From NCBI GenBank assembly GCA_033807695.1, contig CM066302.1, positions 310,001 through 374,000 of the forward strand: a stretch of 64,000 nucleotides of DNA. The letters are read 5' to 3'. This DNA comes from Daedaleopsis sinensis (taxonomy: Eukaryota > Basidiomycota > Agaricomycetes > Polyporales > Polyporaceae). Position numbers and translations under genes: made by a program. Below are positions 43,498 through 53,569 of this stretch, one piece after another (the stretch's first letter is position 1; every line of letters starts with the position of its first letter). Under the pieces are notes generated by a model. That model was not told the origin of the DNA, searched no databases, and worked only from the letters and a program-made list of their open reading frames with translations.

Positions 43498-46400
43498 ATG
43501 TCGACTCATTACAACCTTAGAAGGCCTCGCGTCACGGTGCCCACCAACACGGACCCTGGTGAGCACCCCGCCTCTCCCCCGGACGTTGATGTCCCTCTCC
43601 CCGATAGCCCCCTTACCGGGACATCGGACAACGAGTCCAATGCCGGGAGTGTCCACTCCGGTTCCGAGCGTCGGCCTGGTGTCTCGTACAGCCAGGTCGT
43701 CGTCTCGAGGTTGCCCTCGCACGCTTCGGGCGTAGCGCAGGAGACCGCTTCGGCGGTAGAATCTCCCGCTCCTGGCACGGAGCCGTCCGTCATACTCACG
43801 GACAACCGCAAGCATCATTCGACCGTAGAAGAGGTCACCGATGAAGACGACCACGGGCCGTGGCTCCGAGCCAGCCGCCGCCGTCGTGCTCGTAGCACGG
43901 GCGAACTGCCCGCTCGCCGGATTCCCGTCACTGCGCAGGACGGTCCGGTGTTGACGATGCGTCAACAAGCCGCGATAAAGACGGCCGAAGCTCAGCTCAC
44001 TCCGGATGAGCGTGAGCGTGTCGAGCGCAGGATGAAGGTCGTCAAGGATGACCTGCGTTCGGACAACACTAGCTCGCGAGGCGAGGGGCCTTCTACCTGG
44101 ATGAAGGGTAAGGCTGTGGACGGCCGCAATTGGGGCGGCTCGGGCATACCTCCTGACGAGCTAGACCCCGACGCACAGCGTCGGGAACTCGAGATGTATT
44201 CAACAGTGAATAGTATTAAGCAGAATATATTGGATGATTACGACTCTGACCAGCAGCGTGATATGCTGGCCTTTTGGCAGGCTCAGAAGCCCGATTCACC
44301 GGCACCTACCCGACCCGGAGAGGTCAGGGTGAAGCAGGAGACTCGCTCTCCTGTGGGTATGGCTTCAGCCTTTCCGCCCATTGGAAAAGCAGCTTCGGAC
44401 CTCATTGCCGAACAGCTAGCCGCCTTGCGCGAGGAAGTCGCGAGCTTGAGAAGAAGCTCGAGCGCGGTTCGTCCCTCGCGCAATAAGAAATCTAGTCGCA
44501 AGACTCATTCTAAATCTAAGTCTGTCGCTATCAAGGACAGCCCCGTCGCTGTTCGTCCGACCGATGAGACTGCAAAGCCGGTGTCGGCTATCAAGCCCAT
44601 CGCTCAGCTTGAGCCCGGTAGCTATCTCGGGCAAATCTTCGCGGAATTAACTCGAGGAGGTCCCCCGAGTGACTCATCAGGCAGCAGTTCCTCGTCGGAA
44701 GGTGATAGCGGGTCTTCGGATGACAGTAGCTCGGAAGGCGGAGGGCGTCGTCGCTCTAAACTTCCAGTTCTCAAACCCGAGAAACCTGAGAAGTATGATG
44801 GTCGACCTGATGCTCAAGTCTTCCACAAATTCATGAGACAATGTATTGAATATGTACGCGGTCATCGTGTACATAAAACCATGTACGCTTCTACAGTATC
44901 TAACTTCCTGTCAGGAAATGCGTACACTTTCTGGGTCAATACTGTCTCTAGGAACCCGAGGACTTGGGACTTACCAGAGCTGTTTGTCGAGCTATTCAAC
45001 TACTGCTTCCCAGTAGATTATCGCATGCAGGTACGCGACAAGCTGCGGAAGTGTTATCAGCGTGATAGGACGGTACGCGAGTACACTCACGAGCTCGAAA
45101 GCATGTTCTTGCTTGTCGGATTCCTTTCCGAGCGCGAGAAGGTGGACAAGTTGTGGTACGGCTTGAATTCTAACATCCAACGCGAGCTGTGGAAGAAGGA
45201 ACTTAGCCCAGTGGCGACATCCTGGACTGAGGTCAAGGAGGCCGCTGAAATCATTGAGATTGCCGAGCGTGTAGGACAACGCCTCGGCAAGCGTGAGGTG
45301 CACGGTTCGAGTGATGACCGCAGTAAGTCTGACAGACCGAGCGGCAATCGTCAGTTCCAGAAGGGCTCACAACCCTCTCAACGCTCGAATAATCGTGACG
45401 AATCACGAACTTACCGACCTGGTTCCTCCTACAACCCTTCTTCGAGTTCTCGGAATTCCTATCCGACTCGGAACTCACAGGCTCCATCGGGTCGCAAGCC
45501 CGAAACCCGACCGTCTCGGGGCACGAAGCTCAGTGATCGCGAGAAGAAGGAGCTTATGGACGCGGGCAAATGTTTCATTTGCCGCGAGTCCGGACACTTT
45601 GCGAACAAGTGCCCGTCTGCAAACTCAGTCAAGTCAGATCGAAAAGACAAGCCTCCGGGATTCAAGACTTACAACGTGAACCTGGGAGGGGTCTCTATGG
45701 ACACAGAGTCTCTGCGCCAACTGGCACAGAGTACTGAGACAACGGGAGCTTCGAACTTCTTTGGCACCATAGGTGCTGAATGGCTGGAGATCAGTGAGCC
45801 ATGGACAGGGGATTCGGATTCCTTGAGTGACGTATTAGATGTGCATGCCGGTGTAGAATCCTCACCGGAGGAATACGAATCAGAGCCGGACCTAGACCTA
45901 GAAGAACGGGTCAAACGGCTGTTCAATGCACCTTGGTATGAGCTTGTCATACCTCCAGAACAGGCGAGATCAGCTGCTGCCCTGCTCCATCATCTTGAGC
46001 CGGATCTGCCGAGTCCGTCTGATCTGGGTGACTACTGTTACCCGGCCCCTAGATTTGATAGTGAAGATGACTTTTCTTCCGACGGCGACTCCAGCGATGG
46101 ACGGCGGGATGTGGATCTCGCATGGTGGGGGAACCGAAAGTACCCGCCGCAGCGACCTCCCACTACCCGAGAAGGACTCTCATGTTCGAAACTTGGGGAT
46201 CTCTACGCTGAACGAGCGGAAGAGGTTCTGCTGGAGCACGGCCCATACTGCTGCAAAGAAGCGGACATGGAGGATGGAGATGAGTACTCTCCAAATGTGT
46301 ATAGGACGACTGATGAGCTTCACGTCATTATGCACTGGCGGTTTGACACGCTGATTGAATCCTCGTGGTTGAAGGACCCAACGTTCAACCTGCCGAGGTT

Positions 46401-49400
46401 CTTTCGTCAGCAGGTGGTACGACAATTCGCGCATGATCATCAGCATTGCTTCCTGTCGCAAGAGGGCAGAACTATGGGTTACGCACTTAGCATTGGTGCT
46501 GGGAAGCATCTGAACACCGCCTTCCCTTGGCCTGAGGGCCGGGGGTTCCCGGACACGGAGCGGTTCATTGCTAATGGGCACAAGTCCTGGGTAAGGATTA
46601 TGGATATCCACCTGGGTGAAATCGTGGATATTCCGAATGCTATTCTCGAGAATGTGTTTCTGGACTTACCGAACTGGTACGCACGGGTTATACAGCGCCG
46701 TCGGATGCAGTCTGACAGCCAGACCTCCAACTTCGGCCTGGACGACCTGGATGGCGAGTTGGTAGACCTGTTTTGGCTACCCCTTGCGACAGTCTCGGTC
46801 GGGACGCTGCGTGTCGACCTCGGAGGAGTGAGCATGGCCTCGGGATCCAACGCGGATGCGTTCCTTGCTATTCAGCGCAACGCGGCTGCGCCTCGGGATT
46901 TGACTCGTTTGATCCCGGAGCCCGTGGTAGTGGTCGTTCACATCAACGGCCATCCGGCGCGAGCATTGCTGGACTCCGGGTCATTGGCGGATTTCATTTC
47001 TGTCAAACTTGCTACTCAGCTCAATCTCCCATTGTTTGAACTCACAAATCCAGTACCGGTGCAGCTCGCAGTCCAGGGATCTCGCACGAAGATCAATTTC
47101 GGGTGTCGTGCTCGTATAGAGTATCAGCGCATCAAGAGTGAACGATACTTTGACATAATTAATATTCACCATTATGATCTTATCCTCGGGACACCGTTCA
47201 TCTTCCAGCACCGCGTGACCATTGGCTTAAATCCCACATCCGTTGTGGTAGGGAGTCCGGATGCTCTGCCTATCAAGGGGAGTCAAGTACGCATCCTCAA
47301 CTCCCATGCTACATTAGTTCTGGATCACCGTCTACAGGACGCACGAGAACAACTCAGTGAGTACGCTGCACCTATATGCAAGGAAGCGAGTGACTCACCG
47401 TTACCTCCTTTCCGTGCTATCAATCACCGCATCCCGCTCGTCGACCCCGAGAAGGTTTATTCCTGGCGCCCTTCGCGATGTCCCGACGCTCATCGCGACA
47501 GTTGGCGCGAGAAGCGCGATGCGTATCTGCGCTCCGGCAGGTGGCGAATGACCAACGCTCGGAATACTTCTCCGATGCTTCTCTTGACGAAGCCTGGGAC
47601 GGGTACGAAGGGAATTCCTCCTAGACTCCGGGTGGTATGTGACCTTCGAGAGCGTAACGCTAACACTCGCAAGCTAACCTCTCCTCTTCCCGATATGGAA
47701 GGTATACTACGGCGCCTTGCGCGTCATCCCTATCGTAGTCTCATTGATGGGAAGGATGCGTACGAGCAAATACGGGTGGAGCCGGGGGATGTCGAGAAAA
47801 CAGCTATGACTACCCCGGACGGAAACATGGTCAGCCTGGTATTACAACAGGGTGATTGTAACGCAGTCGCTACGTACCAGAGTTTGATGAATCATATCTT
47901 TGGACCGCACATTGGTGTGTTTATGGATGTATACCTGGACGACGTGGCCATCTATTCCGACACCCTGGACGAACACATGCAGCATGTCAGAACGGTAATT
48001 GATATTCTGAAGAAAGAACAGTTATTTCTTAGCTCATCGAAGCTCCACTTTCTCTGCAAAGAGATGAAGGTGCTCGGCCGGATTGTTGATGACGAAGGAA
48101 TCCGCATGGATCCGCACAAGGTTGACTCTGTGCTTAACTGGAAGGTCCCGACCACGAAGGAGCTGCTCCGCGGCTTTCTCGGATCAGTCGGATATCTTGC
48201 GGACGACATTGCGACCATTCGTATTCCTATGGGTATCTTGTCATCATTAACCGGGACTGAGTACTCCTTCAAGTGGGACTTTACTCACCAGCGTGCCTTT
48301 GACGAGATTAAGCGGCTCGTGCACGCTCATCGCGAGCATCACCGGGTGCCACTTGACTACGACGCGGGCGCACCCCGAATCTGGCTTGTAACAGATGGAT
48401 CTCACGGCGGGATTGCAGGAGTTGTCACTCAAGGTGACGACTACCGTCGAGGACGGGTCGCGGCATTTTTTTCCGCGAAGCTCAAACCCGCGCAGATGAA
48501 CTATCCTGTTCACGAGATAGAGATGCTCGCGGGGGTCGAAGCGATGCAACGGCATCGCGACATCCTTCTCGGATGTGCGTTCACGTGGGTCACGGACCAC
48601 AAGGGGCTCGTGCATCTGCTAAACCAGCGGAATCTTTCCGGACGACAAGCTCGCTGGCTGGAAAAGATATCTGAATTCAATTTTACGATTGAATACATAC
48701 CTGGCGTGGAGAACGTCCTCGCGGACGCTCTCTCGCGCATCTACTCTAATGATCAACCGGGTACTGTTCGTGCTCCGTCTGAGTATGTCACCTTCGACAT
48801 GCATGAACGAGTCAACGACGTTCTCACCTCGAACTCGATTTCGGTGCCGGTCTTGGTTGACCGTGAGGGTGTCGCCTTTGCTCGTCTTCATGCGCTCATG
48901 CCGGAGGGCTCGGAGGCACATCCTCGTCGAGAGCGTCGTGCCGCCGCTGTGCGCGCGGCTCCTCTGCCTGGTGCTACCCCGGTGGTTGAGACTGCTCCGC
49001 CAGCAGTGAAAGGTCGGAGGCCTAAGAAGGCAAAGGTGGTTAGCCTGCCACCCTCCGACGCTGTATTATCGGATGCTCACGCACCCGGGATCGCACCGGT
49101 GAAGCCAGCGAGACGGGCTCCTTCTCCTCCGTCTCCGGCTGAGACCGGTCGTCCGGAGACTGCGAAGGAGTTCGCAAAGCGCATCCATCGTGTCGTCGTA
49201 CACGGCCCTCGTGCACAACGACAGGAGGGCGTGACTGGCCCGGTTTCCGACACAACAGGTGTTTCGGAACCAGCTGGCCCAGATCTTAAGCCTGCTAGTG
49301 CTCCAGAGGAGCATGAACCGGAGTCTAGACCAGACGAAAGTCAGCTTTTGAACCACATATCCAGAGCGGCTGATGGCCTTCACCTGGAGGGCGAGATCCG

Positions 49401-51843
49401 CAACCGCTATAGCGAGGATCCATTCTATCAGACGATTCTCAAAGATCCTAAGCAATTCAAGAACTTTGAATTAGTAGACGGATTAGTCTTCCTACGCGAC
49501 CGAGGGCGCGAGCTGCTTTGCGTGCCGAACATCGTAGTTCAGGGACGCAATGCGCGCGAGGTGGTGATCTCACACGCGCACTCATTACTGGCCCATCTGG
49601 GCTATCGCAAGACCGTGGACTTGCTGCGTGATCACGTATGGTGGAAGTCCATGGCTACGGACGTCCAGCACTACTGTGATACTTGTATAACGTGTAAGCG
49701 GAGTAAGCCTAATACGCAGAAGCCATACGGCTTACTGAATCCGCTTCCAGTCCCGACTGCCCCATGGGAGTCTATTGGCATTGATTTCGTTGGTCCCCTA
49801 CCTGAATCAAGGACGCGCGACGGTAGTTTTGACTCTATTACTACTATAATAGACCTACTCACCGGGATGGTACATCTCGTTCCTAGTCGAACGGACTATC
49901 GTGCGCGTGACGTTGCCGAATTGGTGTTTTCCGAGGTGTATAAGCACCACGGACTGCCTAAAGCTATTATCAGTGATCGTGATGTCCTGTTCACCAGCGC
50001 GTTCTGGTCTCACCTGCACAAGTTGATTGGTGTCGAGCTCAGGATGTCAAGCGCGTACCATCCCGAATCGGATGGTTCCACGGAACGGGCGAATCGTACG
50101 ATTACGCAGATGCTTCGACAGTGTGTGGGCCCAACGCAGAAGGACTGGGCGTTGAAACTGCCAGCCATTGAGTTTGCTATCAACATGGCACGATCAGAAT
50201 CAACGGGCTATGCACCTTTCTTTCTGAACACCGGTCGCATGCCCAGACCTATGATCTGGGATCGTCCAGCAGCGACCGAATATCCTGGTGTTCGGGTCTA
50301 TGCGCAGCGCGTAAAGAATGCAATCATGTCGGCACATGATAGTCTGATTGCGGCGCGCGTGAAACAGACTCGGGATGCGAATCGGAAGCGTCGTCCTGTT
50401 CCTTTTTCGCAAGACGACCTAGTCTACATCTCGACGAAGAATATTAGTCTGCCTAAAGGATTAGCGCGGAAGCTAGCACCAAAGTATATCGGTCCTTACC
50501 GGATAACGAAGGACTTTGGCAATGCCTCCTTTCGTATTGAGTTGCCGGCGAGCCTGCGGCGACGAGGCGTGCACGATGTGTTTCATGCTTCACTACTAAG
50601 GATCCATGAGCCGAATGACGATCGTTTATTTCCCGGACGATTGGACTCACAGTTGTTTGAGCTCGAAGACTCGGAGAACGAGTGGGCGATCGAGCGGTTG
50701 CTATCGCATCGTGGCGCAGGTAGAAATGCATTATTCGAGGTCCTGTGGAAGTCAGGAGATAAGACATGGGTGTCGTGCGCTGTGATCGAGCACGTACCTG
50801 CTCTAAAAGCCTATCTTGAGGCTTTAGGTGTTACTGCTATTGAGCAGCTGCCGGACGGCACAGGAACGGTGCCGGATGACCCTCAGCTTGAAGCGGGAGG
50901 CATCGACCTTATCCTCGACGAGTTTGTTAGACTCTGTCAGGATATAAAGGTCGGTGCTTTGGATTTGGACGACTCACCCTTCTCTCGTACTTCTGCACCT
51001 CCCTATCGCCCTCGTACTCGTCAACCTCGCTCCCCTATCCTTTCCCACTCAGCCCATCGTACTCGTCATGCCTGTCACAAGCGTCCCGTGCAACAAGTAC
51101 GCCACACTCCTCGAGAACGGCGACGTCTTGATGAAGACCCCGATCTCCGACGAGGCCTACCTCATCACCGACCGTCAGATCCAACGCATCCTCGAGTTCG
51201 ACGCGATGCTTCGCGACTGCAAGGATCAACGCTTCGACATCGTTCACGAGCCAGTCCCGATGGGCTACTTCACCTTCGCGAACCAATTCAACGCCGACGA
51301 CGACTCTCCTTACGGCCTCACCAAGCTCCACGACGATGGGACTTTCCATGTCGTCAAGAAGGCCATTCCTCCTTCTACCCTCATCGCCGCTCTCCTCGAG
51401 GCCGAGTCACAGCTAGAGGCCGTAGCTCTTGCCAAGAAGGAGCACGACCTCTTGACGAAGCTCATGCTGGACGCCGCCGAGCGCGAGTCCCGCAGAAACG
51501 AGCGTGCGAGGGCCGGATTCGTCGAGCGCAAGGAGAAGCGCGGTCGCAAGGCCGTCCACGCCTCTCGTCTCGACGCCATGAAGGCCTTGGCGAAGGCGGC
51601 CGCCCCATCCGACGAGGACGGTCGCCCCTCGAAGCGTGTTCGAGAGGAGTCGTACACCCGCGGGTCGTCTGTGGAAGTCGTGGGTACGCCTATCGTCCTC
51701 CCTGGGGTTCTTGCGGACATGTTCCGGGGACCCGGGGGTTCCGTCGTTGCAGAGGACACGGATATGGGGGATGTGGAAGGGGCCTTGGGGGCTCTTGCCG
51801 CTTTCGAAGCTGCCGCCGCTGCCACTGGAGTCCCTGCGGATGA
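43498..51843 (+). CDS. Gypsy gag-pol polyprotein, single frame
   Basis: An intact frame of 2781 residues starts at the first ATG, 211 bp after the 5' LTR. Approximate residues: a disordered N-terminal region to 420; capsid-like Retrotrans_gag 425-600 (KPEKYDGRPDAQVFHKFM); a CCHC zinc knuckle at 692-705 (CFICRESGHFANKC); aspartic protease with LLDSG near 1159; reverse transcriptase with YLDD at 1479-1482; RNase H with TDGS near 1633 and TDHKG near 1700; integrase HHCC zinc domain 2026-2067 (CDTCITCKRSKP); and catalytic D, D, E near 2096 (GIDFVG), 2159 (ISDRD) and 2195 (TERANR). A chromodomain-like module (NEWAIERLLSHR, LFEVLWKSG) spans 2393-2440 and in chromoviruses targets heterochromatin. 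There is no frameshift or stop between gag and pol. The last 280 residues are Arg/Pro/Ser-rich and overlap a second frame; they are probably not the original pol sequence. Confidence 0.97.
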   Translation: MSTHYNLRRPRVTVPTNTDPGEHPASPPDVDVPLPDSPLTGTSDNESNAGSVHSGSERRPGVSYSQVVVSRLPSHASGVAQETASAVESPAPGTEPSVILTDNRKHHSTVEEVTDEDDHGPWLRASRRRRARSTGELPARRIPVTAQDGPVLTMRQQAAIKTAEAQLTPDERERVERRMKVVKDDLRSDNTSSRGEGPSTWMKGKAVDGRNWGGSGIPPDELDPDAQRRELEMYSTVNSIKQNILDDYDSDQQRDMLAFWQAQKPDSPAPTRPGEVRVKQETRSPVGMASAFPPIGKAASDLIAEQLAALREEVASLRRSSSAVRPSRNKKSSRKTHSKSKSVAIKDSPVAVRPTDETAKPVSAIKPIAQLEPGSYLGQIFAELTRGGPPSDSSGSSSSSEGDSGSSDDSSSEGGGRRRSKLPVLKPEKPEKYDGRPDAQVFHKFMRQCIEYVRGHRVHKTMYASTVSNFLSGNAYTFWVNTVSRNPRTWDLPELFVELFNYCFPVDYRMQVRDKLRKCYQRDRTVREYTHELESMFLLVGFLSEREKVDKLWYGLNSNIQRELWKKELSPVATSWTEVKEAAEIIEIAERVGQRLGKREVHGSSDDRSKSDRPSGNRQFQKGSQPSQRSNNRDESRTYRPGSSYNPSSSSRNSYPTRNSQAPSGRKPETRPSRGTKLSDREKKELMDAGKCFICRESGHFANKCPSANSVKSDRKDKPPGFKTYNVNLGGVSMDTESLRQLAQSTETTGASNFFGTIGAEWLEISEPWTGDSDSLSDVLDVHAGVESSPEEYESEPDLDLEERVKRLFNAPWYELVIPPEQARSAAALLHHLEPDLPSPSDLGDYCYPAPRFDSEDDFSSDGDSSDGRRDVDLAWWGNRKYPPQRPPTTREGLSCSKLGDLYAERAEEVLLEHGPYCCKEADMEDGDEYSPNVYRTTDELHVIMHWRFDTLIESSWLKDPTFNLPRFFRQQVVRQFAHDHQHCFLSQEGRTMGYALSIGAGKHLNTAFPWPEGRGFPDTERFIANGHKSWVRIMDIHLGEIVDIPNAILENVFLDLPNWYARVIQRRRMQSDSQTSNFGLDDLDGELVDLFWLPLATVSVGTLRVDLGGVSMASGSNADAFLAIQRNAAAPRDLTRLIPEPVVVVVHINGHPARALLDSGSLADFISVKLATQLNLPLFELTNPVPVQLAVQGSRTKINFGCRARIEYQRIKSERYFDIINIHHYDLILGTPFIFQHRVTIGLNPTSVVVGSPDALPIKGSQVRILNSHATLVLDHRLQDAREQLSEYAAPICKEASDSPLPPFRAINHRIPLVDPEKVYSWRPSRCPDAHRDSWREKRDAYLRSGRWRMTNARNTSPMLLLTKPGTGTKGIPPRLRVVCDLRERNANTRKLTSPLPDMEGILRRLARHPYRSLIDGKDAYEQIRVEPGDVEKTAMTTPDGNMVSLVLQQGDCNAVATYQSLMNHIFGPHIGVFMDVYLDDVAIYSDTLDEHMQHVRTVIDILKKEQLFLSSSKLHFLCKEMKVLGRIVDDEGIRMDPHKVDSVLNWKVPTTKELLRGFLGSVGYLADDIATIRIPMGILSSLTGTEYSFKWDFTHQRAFDEIKRLVHAHREHHRVPLDYDAGAPRIWLVTDGSHGGIAGVVTQGDDYRRGRVAAFFSAKLKPAQMNYPVHEIEMLAGVEAMQRHRDILLGCAFTWVTDHKGLVHLLNQRNLSGRQARWLEKISEFNFTIEYIPGVENVLADALSRIYSNDQPGTVRAPSEYVTFDMHERVNDVLTSNSISVPVLVDREGVAFARLHALMPEGSEAHPRRERRAAAVRAAPLPGATPVVETAPPAVKGRRPKKAKVVSLPPSDAVLSDAHAPGIAPVKPARRAPSPPSPAETGRPETAKEFAKRIHRVVVHGPRAQRQEGVTGPVSDTTGVSEPAGPDLKPASAPEEHEPESRPDESQLLNHISRAADGLHLEGEIRNRYSEDPFYQTILKDPKQFKNFELVDGLVFLRDRGRELLCVPNIVVQGRNAREVVISHAHSLLAHLGYRKTVDLLRDHVWWKSMATDVQHYCDTCITCKRSKPNTQKPYGLLNPLPVPTAPWESIGIDFVGPLPESRTRDGSFDSITTIIDLLTGMVHLVPSRTDYRARDVAELVFSEVYKHHGLPKAIISDRDVLFTSAFWSHLHKLIGVELRMSSAYHPESDGSTERANRTITQMLRQCVGPTQKDWALKLPAIEFAINMARSESTGYAPFFLNTGRMPRPMIWDRPAATEYPGVRVYAQRVKNAIMSAHDSLIAARVKQTRDANRKRRPVPFSQDDLVYISTKNISLPKGLARKLAPKYIGPYRITKDFGNASFRIELPASLRRRGVHDVFHASLLRIHEPNDDRLFPGRLDSQLFELEDSENEWAIERLLSHRGAGRNALFEVLWKSGDKTWVSCAVIEHVPALKAYLEALGVTAIEQLPDGTGTVPDDPQLEAGGIDLILDEFVRLCQDIKVGALDLDDSPFSRTSAPPYRPRTRQPRSPILSHSAHRTRHACHKRPVQQVRHTPRERRRLDEDPDLRRGLPHHRPSDPTHPRVRRDASRLQGSTLRHRSRASPDGLLHLREPIQRRRRLSLRPHQAPRRWDFPCRQEGHSSFYPHRRSPRGRVTARGRSSCQEGARPLDEAHAGRRRARVPQKRACEGRIRRAQGEARSQGRPRLSSRRHEGLGEGGRPIRRGRSPLEACSRGVVHPRVVCGSRGYAYRPPWGSCGHVPGTRGFRRCRGHGYGGCGRGLGGSCRFRSCRRCHWSPCG

Positions 51844-51856
51844 AGGTTCGGGGTGA
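51068..51856 (+). CDS. Extra ORF of the gypsy element (262 residues)
   Basis: An ATG-started frame, +1 relative to gag-pol, lies between the chromodomain region and the 3' LTR. It shows strong coding character: a G/C-rich third position, balanced composition and no low-complexity runs. The overlapping gag-pol frame is Arg/Ser-rich there. Visible features are an ordered N-terminal half (YLITDRQIQRILEFDAMLRD, VPMGYFTFANQFNADDD), a long charged helix rich in Glu, Arg and Lys (AALLEAESQLEAVALAKKEH), a basic NLS-like patch (RKEKRGRKAVHASR), and an acidic Gly/Ala tail (AEDTDMGDVEGALGALAAFE). I recognise no family. Position and frame suggest an accessory protein, perhaps captured from a host gene, translated by reinitiation, frameshift or a spliced RNA. 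Confidence 0.75.
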   Translation: MPVTSVPCNKYATLLENGDVLMKTPISDEAYLITDRQIQRILEFDAMLRDCKDQRFDIVHEPVPMGYFTFANQFNADDDSPYGLTKLHDDGTFHVVKKAIPPSTLIAALLEAESQLEAVALAKKEHDLLTKLMLDAAERESRRNERARAGFVERKEKRGRKAVHASRLDAMKALAKAAAPSDEDGRPSKRVREESYTRGSSVEVVGTPIVLPGVLADMFRGPGGSVVAEDTDMGDVEGALGALAAFEAAAAATGVPADEGSG

Positions 51857-51893
51857 GCTGTGAACGTCTCTGGCAGACGTTCAGGAGGGCGTA

Positions 51894-52180
51894 TGTAGCG
51901 CGCACATCATTATCACTTTCCCATGGCTTCCTTTTCCGTACATGCCTGTTATCCTTCCCCCTTTTGCCCTTTACTCTTACGCTCTAGTCTCTTTCTCTAG
52001 TCTCTTCCTCTAGTCCGCGCCACTATCCGTGTCTCGGACTCTCTCTGGTATATAAGCCTCGCTACTTTGTATCTGGTCGGTAGCGTTCTAACGAGACCCG
52101 ACTTGTACCCTGTCTACCTCGTGTGAACCTCAGTCCCCCAGTGTTTGGTCACCTTCCTCTTCGAGGAGGCGAACCTTACA
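51894..52180 (+). repeat. 3' LTR (287 bp)
   Basis: Starts TGTAGCGCGCACATC and ends GGCGAACCTTACA, with a TATA box at 52049-52055. It ends 163 bp before the ATG of the downstream gene, in the same orientation, so LTR-driven transcription into that gene is possible. Confidence 0.97.
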
Positions 52181-52342
52181 CAGGTGCTCGGTGCGGAGCT
52201 CCGCGAACGCTCTTCGAATTACACGCCCATGATCTCGTTATCAGGCTCGGGCTCGACTCGAAGTAGAGTTTGCATTCAACCTCTTCTCCGAGTCTCGACT
52301 GCTTGCTACGTCTCCGCTCGTCTACTCTCATCACGCACCAGA

Positions 52343-53506
52343 ATGCACGGAGAACAGGCGGCGCTTCCCGCATTTGCCAAGGATGTGAAGACGAGGTTCA
52401 CGGAGAGTCCAAACACCACCTTCTCTTTCGGCCAGACCGTGGCCGAGACAGACGGGGGGTCGTCTTGGAGGGCAGGTGAAAGTGCCGGCTGGAAGTATGT
52501 GGACACAGCTACCGAGGATCCAGGGTGAGTCCACATCACATTTTTCTCACCCGGTAACAATGCTGCTGGAGTTCACGAAATTTATCAGGAAGCTAGTGAG
52601 TAGCTTTCTAGTGGACAGAGTCTGTGCTGAGCACCAATCATATTTCAGTACCCCCTCATGATCAGCGGGATAGTTCCCCGCCCGATTGCCTTCGTGTCCA
52701 GTGTATCGACCGATGGGACTGAGAATCTCGCACCGTTTAGGTCAGCATTGCCGTCTCTGAACCGCTACGAAACTGCATTGTCCCTCATCGCTTATCTTGC
52801 AGCTGGTTCAATATGGTATACGTTATCTGTGTTTACATACAATAGTCGCTGATCATGATGCAGGTCACTCACAACCCACCGCTCGTGTCCATCTCCGTGA
52901 GCGTAGCTCCGAGCGGCAACCACAAGGACACGGCGGCGAACATCAAGGCAACCAAAGAGTTCACGGTCAATATCATCAGCGAGCCGTTCGTAGAGAACGC
53001 CAACATAACGTGCATCGACGCCCCCGCTGGCATTAGCGAATGGCCATTGTCAGGCCTCACAAAGGAGCCCAGCGTGAGTGAGAGGCTATCACGATACGGG
53101 AATCCGTATCATCTCACAGATCTTCATAGGTACACGTCAAGCCTGCTAGAGTGAAAGAGAGCGCGTTCAGCATGGAATGCGAGGTTACTACCAGGTTGAC
53201 CCGATAAGGTAGCAGATGAACTGACTTTTGCCATACTCATAGCTCTTCCAGGCAAACGATATCATACACCCCGTCTCGGGGAAGCACACCACGACACTCA
53301 TCCTCGGGCACGTGAAGGCCATCCACGTCCGCGCCGACGTCCTCAACGAGCGCGGTGTCGTCGATATCACGAAGTTCAAGCCTATCAGCCGTCTGGGCGA
53401 CATCTCCTACGCGCGCGTAGGCGACGCCTTCCGCCTCCCGCGGCAGATGTGGAAGCTCGAAGGCGAGAAAGTGCAGGAATTCCTGAAGACCCTCGGGGAC
53501 GCGTGA
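52343..53506 (+). CDS. Flavin-reductase-like FMN-binding protein with microexons
   Basis: Seven exons: 52343-52524, 52589-52595 (7 nt), 52649-52740, 52803-52815 (13 nt), 52864-53073, 53130-53183 and 53243-53506, for 273 residues. The microexons are needed: they complete DPGKLYPLMISGIVPRPIAF and NLAPFSWFNMVTHNPPLVSI, both diagnostic blocks of the flavin-reductase-like split-barrel family that binds FMN. Later blocks are KEFTVNIISEPFVENANIT, VKESAFSMECELFQANDII and TLILGHVKAIHVR. Family members transfer electrons from NAD(P)H or bind FMN in aromatic or stress metabolism; the exact partner is unknown. The chromovirus inserted 163 bp upstream, probably within the promoter or 5' UTR, so expression may be altered. 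Exon 6 has a weak GTTACT donor. Confidence 0.88.
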
Positions 53507-53569
53507 TCTGATGTCTGGCCGCCGCTACGTTTTAAAGCTAATGTACACTAGGACCGTGACTCAGGGCTG

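Larger units (their letters stand above)
42995..52185 (+). mobile_element. Full-length Ty3/gypsy LTR retrotransposon with target duplication
   Basis: The element proper is 43000-52180 (9181 bp), flanked by the 5-bp duplication CAGGT at 42995-42999 and 52181-52185. LTRs of 287 bp start with TG and end with CA. A purine tract AGGAGGG lies at 51883-51889, just before the 3' LTR. I could not identify a convincing tRNA primer-binding site after the 5' LTR. Domain order (gag, protease, RT, RNase H, integrase, chromodomain-like) is that of gypsy chromoviruses. The LTRs differ at about eight positions, so insertion was fairly recent, and the main ORF is intact. Confidence 0.97.

Noticed and set aside
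50940..51843. C-terminal 280 residues of the gag-pol frame as a genuine pol domain
   Set aside because: Arg/Pro/Ser-rich composition and overlap with a better coding frame suggest an incidental open frame; kept in the CDS coordinates only because no stop intervenes.
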